DNA of 64,000 nucleotides, from the NCBI GenBank assembly GCA_018105865.1, contig CM030845.1:9530890-9594889 (forward strand), given 5' to 3'. A model generated the notes under the pieces. That model did no database searches. It was not told the DNA's origin and saw nothing but the letters and a program-made list of their open reading frames with translations. A program made the translations under genes and the position numbers. Shown piece after piece: positions 10,682 through 21,500 of the stretch. Position 1 is the first letter of the stretch, and each line of letters starts with the position of its first letter. This DNA is from Metaphire vulgaris. Lineage: Eukaryota; Annelida; Clitellata; Crassiclitellata; Megascolecidae.

Positions 10682-12359
10682 CTGAAACAGTCCATAAAAT
10701 TCAACTTTACACAGCGCCTATATAGCCTACATGTAGTCGAACACGTTGTTATGTACGAATTCAAAACTAAAGTACACTCTAAATGACTCATACTTGAACT
10801 ACTCTAAATGACTCATACTTGAACTACTCTAAGTGACTCATACTAGTACAACAAGATAGTCGTTGATTGTGGCGACACCGGCGGTGAAACTAGCAATAAC
10901 GAAAAGCGTCTAAGAATAAGTAGCTGCCGCGGTAGCCTACTATCTCCCGAAGCACTGTATAAATTCACGAGATATCAGTGGCGTAGCCAAGGAGGGGGAG
11001 GTTTGGGGGTTAAACCTCCCTTGGCTGCCGAAAACAAAATATTTTTAATGAGTTTCCATGCATTTTAATTTTTGACGCGACTTTGGGAGTAAAACCCCCT
11101 TTGGATATGAAATGTAGAATGTAACGGCGTGTAAGAGGCGATGACCTTTTTTTTGCTTGTCAGGAAAAAACTGGAAATGATAACTTTTTTTGCTTGTCAA
11201 GATTTTTGGTGCTGGTCACAATCGAAAACTAAAATCCAAAACCACCCTTCCGGAAATCCTGGATACGCCACTGCGAGATATTACTTACTTACTTACTTAC
11301 TTGCATATTTACAACGAAGCTATATTAACTGCAGACGCGCTAACCCTGCCGCAGCTTCGTCTTTCCGGAGAAGTGTCTGGTTTCGCCAGGGTTGTGATCG
11401 TGATGTAAATGCCGGTGAAGACGATAAAAGCCAGCGGCGCCACCGTCATCAGCCATCCTAGAACGGTGGCCCACGTGGGAGGTACGACGTTGTCCCACGC
11501 CAAAGGTGTCATAAAGACCAGGTTAAAGACGAGAACGGCCTGTCGATGACGTCACATGAAAGCAAAAAATAAAAAGGTGCACATTGATTGCGTTATATAG
11601 TTTACAAGAGATTGATGGTTAAATTTTTCAATGCATTATTCCTAATAGTTATATTAAATAAATTTAACTCAACTGGAATATATCCAAAGAGACCATAGTG
11701 GAGGTAAGACTTAGACATCCGGATATGGTATTCGCAAATGTTTCGCTTGTGGGATTTCTGAGTATTAGCCGCCAAGTGATCAAGGTAGACCCCCACCTCC
11801 CCATCGCTGACAGTCGATCATCTTGGGGTGGATTTAGTCCTTCCCGTCACAGCATTCATGAAAAATCGACCACTATCATCACTATTATTCCTAATGGACA
11901 TACAGACGAATACGTGGCATCGAGTGTCCACTGTCCAATGCTCAGCAACTGACGCCTTTCCTTATGAAAATGCGTATTACAAATATTATGTTGGAATTAT
12001 ACTGTATTGGAAAAATATACTGTATCGTTTTCAGCCTAGACACTTAATTAAGCGATTTGGATTTAGCCTACGTAAAATTAGCGTACGTTTGAACCAATCA
12101 ACTAGTATTTTCTTATATTATTTGCTGTTTCTTCGCTGCTTTTTGTTAATATTGATATAGATGTAATAATATTCTTCGTAATTGGGCCTATGGTCTGTTA
12201 CTCACCAGCAGAAATAACGGCGTTATGAATGTCCACACAAACCACCAATGAGGATACAGACGATTTCCCGTCATCTCCTTCACATGGGCCATTATTTTCT
12301 TGGCTCCTAAAGCAGCAAATTCCCATCATCGTGGTAGTCATCGTCATCATCACCATCAC

Positions 12360-12390
<31 letters not shown>

Positions 12391-13480
12391 GTCATCATCG
12401 TCGTCGTCGTCGTCATAGTCTTCGTCGTCGTAGTCGTCGTCGTCGTTGTCACCACCACAACCACCACGACTTTCAACGATAAACTATTTTGTGCTACTCG
12501 TCTATCTGTCTGTTTGTCTGCTTGTTTATCTGACTGATTATCTGCCTGTTTGTCTATCTGTTTACTTGTCTATCTGTAAATCTGTCTGTCTATCTGTCTG
12601 TCTGTCTGACTGTTTGTATTCAGGGGCGTAGCGACGGGGGCTATATCGGTAGCATATATATATATATATATATATATATACCCCCAAAATCAGTTTACCT
12701 TAAAGTTTATATGCGATTTATATGTAATTATATGTGGTTTATATGGTTCATGTGACTTATAGTTAAGATTCATCCCCCCCCAATATTTATACCACCCAAT
12801 TCAAATTCCTGGCTACGCCCCTGCTCCACCCTCATCTCGCTCCGAAAGATTCTAACCGTAGATCCACGCGAAGATGATGACTTCGACGATTCCAATGAAG
12901 ACAAGAGTCCATCCGGACGAATAGTATGACACTAGATCCAACCAATAGAAACCGGCCTGAAATAGACGATATAGACATGCATATTAGCACTTGGAATACT
13001 CTTTAATTTAACCCATTTACCGGGAACCCCGAATATATCCGTCCATTTTACATTGAGTTACAGTTAAACACACGGTTAAGGGGTTAACTTAAAATTGCAA
13101 TATTCGTAGTCAAAAGATTCAGAGAAGAACTGAAATCCAGAGCGTATACAGAATTATCTACTCTGCCAGGGTCAATGATTTTCGGAACAAATGTGTCTTT
13201 AGATGCAATTGCAGTTGGTAGATTATATTAGTAGAAAAAGCTTAATGTGAGGCAATTCTGCAATCTTGACAAACTTCTATTATTAATCGATTACATTGCT
13301 GTGTTGAAAAAATCGAATAAAATTTCACCCGTGTGCACATTGGGAGACCGAGCAGGTAGAAGAGAATGCACCACGCGAGCGCCACTAGGGTCTTGTATGG
13401 CCTGAGATTCGACCACCTGTCGACTGTCGACGTAATCAAAGCTTCTACTCCAGCATTCTGCGAAATGAATGAATGTATGA

Positions 13481-13524
<44 letters not shown>

Positions 13525-14371
13525 AGAAAGAAAGAAGAAAGAAAGAAAGAAAGAATGGATGAATGAAAGAATGAGTGAACGAACGAACGAACGAACGAAC
13601 GAATGAAAGAAAGAATAAATGAAAGAATAAATGAATGTAAAGAAAGAAAGAAAGACTGAATGAATGAATGAATGAATGAATGAATGAAAGAATGAATGAA
13701 TGAATGAATGAACGAACTTATCGATCGATAGATAGATAGATAGATTGATTGATCGGTCGATCGATCGATCGATCGATCGATTGGTTGATCTATCCACCGA
13801 CAAACTGTTTGTTTCACTTACGAGACTGTCGAGACCGAGCAGTATGAGCATGAAGAAGAACATCGCTGACCACAACTGAGGCACTGGCAGAGTGGCCAAA
13901 ACCTGAGGATAGACGACGAATGCCAGTCCAGAACCTAAACAAATAAGCGACTAACGATTAATCATTAGAAGCGCCCATATAATAATTACGTATGTTGCTC
14001 TAGCACAATCCTAGTTGTATATGTTATTGTTCTGGTTGCTTTTGAAATTCTGATGGTAGATGGTAGAATTGTCCTCTGGTCCTAAGTGGAGAGTAAGAGA
14101 TTCGCCTATCGTGCTATTATGTCACGTGAAGCAGATGAAAGTCATTCTGACCTGATGTTGCAACGTCTTTGACCTCTGTGTTCTGAGCCTTCGCCATGTA
14201 CCCGAGAGCGCTGAACACTACGAAACCTGCGTACCAATCGGTGCACGCGTTGGCTATCGCGACAACTAGAGTAGTTCTGAAACCAGAGATAAGATTCGAG
14301 TGAAAGCTAGGGATACTGTATGTCCCTGATACCATCATTAACCAGGTCACGAATGCTGTTATCGTCATTGC

Positions 14372-14470
<99 letters not shown>

Positions 14471-14471
14471 A

Positions 14472-14533
<62 letters not shown>

Positions 14534-17500
14534 ATAGTAGTAGTAGTAGAGGAGAGGTATTGAGTACTGTAGATAACCGAACCTGTATATATTGCTGTAG
14601 AATGGACTGTAGCTCGAATAGGTCATCAGTCCACCAGCCCCGACTCCGAGCGCGAAGAATATCTGTCCAGCCGCATCACCCCATGCCTAAACAACCGCAT
14701 GTTTAGATAAGATATTCGAAAGTTTCGGGATCTTGAACTTAAGTTTGTCATTATCCGTCTTGTGAATGCTCTTGTCACCATTCGGCTGATCATTTACAAT
14801 TACAGTATCATTTAATAGCTCTCAGTCCGGTTCATGACAACATATTTGAGGAAACAAAGAACAGAAACGGAGTTGCTGCCAATTACAATGTGATTATTAA
14901 TTTATTACATCGCTGATGCTATTGCAACTCTATTAAATGTACAACAGTAAATCTCATAGGATCTAATCCTAAAAAACTTCTATAGCGCCACTTTCATAAT
15001 GCACAGGAGCATCAACCGATGACCTTCTTTAGTGCTGCTTTGACAGATATTAATTTCAAGCGTCAAGCTCTGGTGAGCTTTAGGCCAGTTCGCTTGTTGC
15101 GGTTTGTTTAAATATGACCCAAGCACAGAAGCGGTTACAGGATTACTTGGTGGAGGGGATGAAATGAATTCATAGGAAGTTGGTGGGGGATGAAAAGAGA
15201 AGAAAAAATCAATAAACTTTACCGGAAAAGGCTGACAAAAGGCATTTTCCCCTAATTTTACTACACTTTTATCGAAAAATATGTTGACAAGCAAAAAAGG
15301 TCATCCGCAGTTTTCCCGTAGTTTTACCAGGCTTTAACCCAAAAATAGGTCCCACAAGAAAAACATCCGGCGGGGATGCATCCCCACTCATTCCCCATGT
15401 GGAACCTCCACTGCCCAAGCAATAGAAGAACCAAATGTCAAATTTTAAAACTCGTGGAGATTGCATTTGAGGCAGAAAGTACCTTAGCATCGGACAATCT
15501 CTTCCACTCTGGTATCAAGTAGTATTTGATTCCGAGAAGGGAACCGTCGAGCATGGCACCGCGGATCAGCAGGATGGTCAGGACGACGTAGGGAAATGTT
15601 GTCGTAAAATACACGACCTAAAACAGGAACTCAACGGATCAAGGACGGTGCGATAATCTCTCATCTGAATACAGAGGCGTCATTTTGGGGGTTGTGGGGG
15701 AGGGATCTGGGGGCCGTGACCCCCCAAGGAAAGGAAAATATTAATTTATAATGTATTAATGTGCAAAAAATTGCAAAAATTGCCAAAAAACATCAAAAAA
15801 ATTGCAAATTTTCCAACATTGGCCCTAAAATTTGCCAAAATTGCTCAAAATTTGCAAAAAAAATTTCTCGCCCCCCCCCAAGAAAAATGTGAAATGACGC
15901 CACTGTCTGAATCATTTTCAAAGTGTCAGCTCTAAGTGAAGAAATATATGATTGACACTGACACGTCCTGACGCTATCTCGATCAACCGGTCCCAGTTTG
16001 CACCAAAGAACCCAGTGACATCGTTTTAGCTGAGTAGAGAAAGGCGGGGGGGTTGCTGCTACTTGGACATGGACAATTGGACATCAGTTATCAGATTTTC
16101 TGATGGGCTATTATTGTTCTGTTTGTGCGGGAGTTCTGCTAAAACTGCGTGAAACCAGTTTAATTGTTTGCTTTGTAGACGATACTCGCTCTTGCCCCGT
16201 AGCGCGAGAGCGGGCAGACACTCGGTGCATCCATCAAGACTAACAGATCTATAGCAAAAAATATCATAATGACACCCCATAGAGATCTAAGAAAGCAACA
16301 ACTTTGGAAAAATACGACGACAATATTATTGTGTGGAGCCGATCAGAAAGGAATTACTTTGCTCGGTACTTTATCAGCTACTATGCGCATAGCTTTAATA
16401 TCAGACCACATCACCGCAGAGATGTCCGTGGGTCCATTTTTTAGAACCCAATCCAGCCCAACCCATCAAATCTCCAACCCAACCCATGCTGATAATGGGT
16501 TTACTTGACCCGACCCAACCCAACCCACTGTAATACATTACAGTTTCTTAAACCATGACTTATTTTCTCACCCAACCTAACCCACCATTAATATGGAAAA
16601 GTCTGACCTAACACAACCCAACCCAACCCATGGGTTAATACAACCTTTGGACATCTCCTCATCACCGGACTTTTACTTCTATGTTTGAGATATTGCATTC
16701 AGTAAATTTACGCTCCTGGTATTATTATCGTGTCGTATCCATTGCGTCTGTCAAAACTCTGCAAAGCAATTGCAGATGCGTTGGAAGGAATGTCGTAATC
16801 AGAGAATCACGCTCTTAGGACGGACTCACTCGAAGAAGTCACGATTTTCAGAATTGACCTTGCTGAGCGCTAAGCAATAGAACCTTTTATACAACGACCG
16901 ACGCGGACAGGGTTATTTCTAGCATTATCAATTGGGGGGGTGTCGGTAAATTATGGGGGTCCTCTGCCCAAAAGCCTGACAAGCAAAAACGGTCAACCCA
17001 AAGCTGAGATTGGGGTGTTGGGGGAGTGTTGGTCTCAAATGGCGGGGGTGTTGGGGGTGTTAGGGGTGGGGGGGGGGGTGGGGTAAACTATCCCTGTATG
17101 CGGAATAGCTGTAGAAACCGACTGTTCTCTGACATCCCACCTCCGCTCTCCTCTTATGGCCTATGGTACCCATTATGCCAAGCTTTTTAAGATTCCAATC
17201 CATTTTATGGCGGAATGTTTCTTATGAGGTTCATTGATGAATATAATAATATGACACTTAAGACACTGCTTAACGACTGCCTAGAAAAAGAGCTCGCCAA
17301 GCAATGTCCGCGCCAGGGACTTTTAAACGGGAAGTTGGCTACTGCGCTGAACTCAGAAAATTTGCGGACATCCGCGGCGTAAAAGCGAGACCAAAAAGGT
17401 CGCCCGGAAAATGTAATAATGCTGCACAAAACTCAGAAAATTGTAATTTTAACTCTGCACATTTTCAATTAATCACTGCAATTTCATTTTCAATTAGTCA

Positions 17501-18493
17501 CTGTGCGTTAAAACATTCTCGTCGCGCCAGCTGTATAGAACGGTACTTGATTAAATAAAATATTAAAACCTATTGCAATCTTGTCTTAATTTATAACATT
17601 ACGCGGCGAGACCTCTACACGACGCTATTCAGGAAAACGTATATATTGTTTTATTGCAAGCTGATAACGTACCTTGCCAGACGATTCGATGCCTTTGAGG
17701 AGACAGAGGAAGCACAGGATCCACATTCCCAGAAGACACAGCGCCAGTTCCATCTTTATTCCGTTCGTTTCGTCAATATTCGCCGATATCTCCAGGACAC
17801 CTCGACTATACGCGCGTCACGAACAGCCGCAAAAATAGAGAAAATATTAACTGAACTTTGGATTGTCGGAATTTCAGAGTGCTCCTCTTCAACTGATCTA
17901 GACCGACCATTGGTAAAGGCAGAAAAGTTTTCTCTTGGTCTACCGGTCATCCATCAGGGGCGTAGCCAGGAATTTGATTGGGGGGGGGGTGATAAATCTT
18001 TAAAAACTGTGAAAATTTTTTAAAACACATTGAAATTTTTAAAGTAGTCTGATCTTCTTCTTTTTGGAGGGGAGGGGGGTTACCCAGTCGAACTCGGGCC
18101 ATTAAGTGAAAATCGAGTACTTAATGGGCATAGCGACAGATTCATTAACGACGAGACGAGTCCTCTGTGTGAACGAGTTAGCATAAAGAGTAAGACAGTC
18201 AAATTGCTAAATCAAACAGTCGGCATCCAGCGAAGAACTCACAAGAAGTACTCTTGACTGGAAGAAACGAGGCTCTTGGTAAGATTGTTGAGTTCGTCGG
18301 CTCTCTCCGGCTCCAGCGTTGTTTCATTGTAGCAGGTATTGTTGTACCATATGCCCCCAACATCACGACACGGCTCTGCTTCCCTTTTGTTGAAACAGGC
18401 TGAAGAAGGAACAAAAGACACGTCTACTAAATTAAAACGATTACTATAGTTGACACTAGGGTAGTAAGATGTCTCTTCCCCTTCATCATCACT

Positions 18494-18534
<41 letters not shown>

Positions 18535-21500
18535 AATCATAATCATCATCATCTTTGATTATTTATTTAGTATGATCTCTGTACTGCTTAATTATTAAGC
18601 GAATATTGTCGTGTGCACGTTGTCAGAAGTGGTTTGCACCTGGGGTGTTGTACGAATGCTGGCATGTGTCCCACGGCAAATTCTTCTGGAAGCACATTGC
18701 GAAGTAGTAGAGACAGTACGCCAGCAGCATCGTGTAGAAGACGTTGATCATCGCCGAAATCAGCAATGATCCAAGCCCGACACCTGCGAGAGAAACTGAT
18801 TACTTAGAGAACGGTCAATACCTGAAAAACTGGCTATACTGTAAGGCTAAACGGACAAATGAATATTTTTCATCTCCCTTATTATTATTTTAAGCAACGA
18901 CATTTCGACATTTCCCATTTTGAAGCCACATTCGAGTTCTCTCCTTCCACCTCGCCATTGCTACATGCTTTCCTTAATGAATTTGAAGAGAAAACTTGTC
19001 AGTTGCACTGTGGTTGTATACGGTGGAATTTTGACACCAGAAATACAGCAGTCAGATCCACTCGGATATCACTAATTTCTCTCATTTGGCATAACAGTCA
19101 GAACATCGATACGGCTTATTATTACCAATATCGATGTCCTTTCGTTTTCTTTCAAAAGCATATTGGCTCAGTGTCCAACGGGGCTTACCTTTGAAGATCG
19201 GCGAGAGGCACCATACTTGGACCGTTCCCTTTCCCGAATACTGTCCCATGATCAGCTCCAGGAAGAAGGCAGGAATTCCGATGAAAGTGAGCACTACGAT
19301 GTAAGGGATTAGGTAAGCGCCTACAGCATCAAGACATTCGACAAATTAGAAGGCATTTACATTACGCACATCGGATAGAGATACTGTAATTGTACAGTTT
19401 GCTTCTAGTAGCCTCGTGCGAATAATATCAGTCCTTGTTAGGCCGCCTAAACGCGGTTCCTGTCGTCGTTGTGTGACCAGGACTGGAAAAAGCTAAGTTT
19501 CCAGAACAAAATTTAGGTTTTTTGACAGAGATTTTTTAGTATTTTTAGGTTTTCAGAATTTTCAGGATTTAACGTCCGACGTCTCATCATCCATGAACCC
19601 TTCTCTATATTCTTGACGCATAAGTGTTCTACTGTCTGAAGGAGTGAAAAAAAACTGAAATAGGGTCTACCTGTACTTCGAAGACGAATCTTTTTTATTT
19701 TTCTACTTGAAAAGAAAATCCCTAAATTTAAACTTTTCAGGTGTTTTATGTTAATTAAGAAACCTCAAAAGTCTATAGTTTTTTTGGTTAAAAGACCACA
19801 TTCTAGAAATCTATGTAAGACATTTCTGGTGTCACATGTAAAATTGTGCTAAGAACATAGTGGTCAATTTTTCAAATAGCATTGGAGTCGAATTCTTTCC
19901 AAACCATAGATGTAATAAAAGTTTTTACGTTTTCCATTTTTCCAACGGTTTTTTATTAAAAAATTGCGTTTTACGTTTTTTATCATAAAAAACGTTGGCA
20001 AAATAAAAACACCGATTTTCTAAAACCAGCCACAACGAGTTAATTAATTAGCTGTCTGCTGTTTAGCTATGGAGCATCGTCCAATGCTATAATTATTTGC
20101 AGGTCATGCGTTATTATTGCGGTTTATTTCATTTCACAGTCGTTTTGCATAGTTCAAGTTGATTGTTTATTCCCCGTGGGTGGGCAAGGCACATTCCCTA
20201 ATCTCGCTCAGATAAACGTCGGTAACGTTTTTTATTCACGTTTTCAATGTTTTAAAAGTTTTTAACGTTTTTAACGTTTTTAATTATTTTTCCTGCGTTT
20301 TTACATCTATGTTCCAAACTTCTCGAATTCCAATGGGTTATCGGACACGTAATACAGAACATGTACGCACAATGCTCGCCACAACAGGCGAGTTTTTATG
20401 GTATCAACTGGTTTAGGCCCAAAAGCAGCTGCACTTGGCCGTTTAGAGGTATTTTGGTCCGAATAACAACTGCGAATTCTAACGGTCAAAAAAGTTTCCT
20501 CTGTGTGACTCACTTCTGTCCACCTTTAGTGCCCAATGTGATCGGATGGAGGAGTCTATATGGAGCAATCTGGCTGAATCTTGCAGAATCTAACTTCGCT
20601 ATAGCCAAGTAGCCTATGCGTAATAGTAGACAACGATTGACAAAGGCGCCAGGAGGATATTTTAATCGTGTTTTTGTCATGTTGTTATTTTGTTCAGCCA
20701 TCCACATGAATTGCTTTCATTGCACTGGACCCTAATCTCGAGCATAAACAAACTTGGTTTTGGTCGCAGCTAGATCAAAAAGGTAATCGACTCAGATTAG
20801 AATGCGCATTGTCCATTAACAGTTGCCGCGTCATGCTAAGAAAGGCACTCAACCATTGCGACGACGATTCGTTGAACCTAGGAATGTCGTCACTTCTATT
20901 GTGTTCGACGCGTAATTGGCACAGTGATTCGTCATCTTGTTCACTTTATTTAGCGTCGTCATGTTGTTGTTGTTGCTGCTGCTGCTGCTGCTTACTGCCT
21001 TCTTTGCATATCTTGCTGTTTGTTGTTTATTGATAATGTCTAATATCCTTGGCACCCTTGCCACTGCGGATGACGTTCTGCACGTTGCGTCACATCTCTT
21101 TGTACAATTCGTTTGCTTAGCATCGCCTGGATCGCTGCAACGCTCTTTATGCGTTGGCGAGAGCCCGACACACGCACCGGGTATTTGACATTTAACGAAG
21201 CCATATCTCACTTCAACATGGAAATAGCATGAGCACTGCAGCTATCATAGACCTTGGAATACTCATGTTCAAAAATTGGCTGAAACTTTTAAGACATCGT
21301 AAGTCGTCATAAGCGTTCTGGTTCGTGAGATCCAACGTGCTCGAAACAATTAGTAAACCTAAAACTTAAACCGCGCAATTCTATTTAGGATTGCCATTTA
21401 CCAGTGTTTTTTTCTATAAAAATTCATCTTTTGTTCATATTGTTTTGTATATATTGTACCTGTATACCACTGTTATTATAGGTCGTTGCAGTCTGTTGAA

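Noticed and set aside
13242..13899. Two long minus-strand frames rich in Ser, Phe and His
   Set aside because: They join true SLC6 exons 10 and 11 to the tetranucleotide repeat of intron 10; splice sites exclude the repeat.
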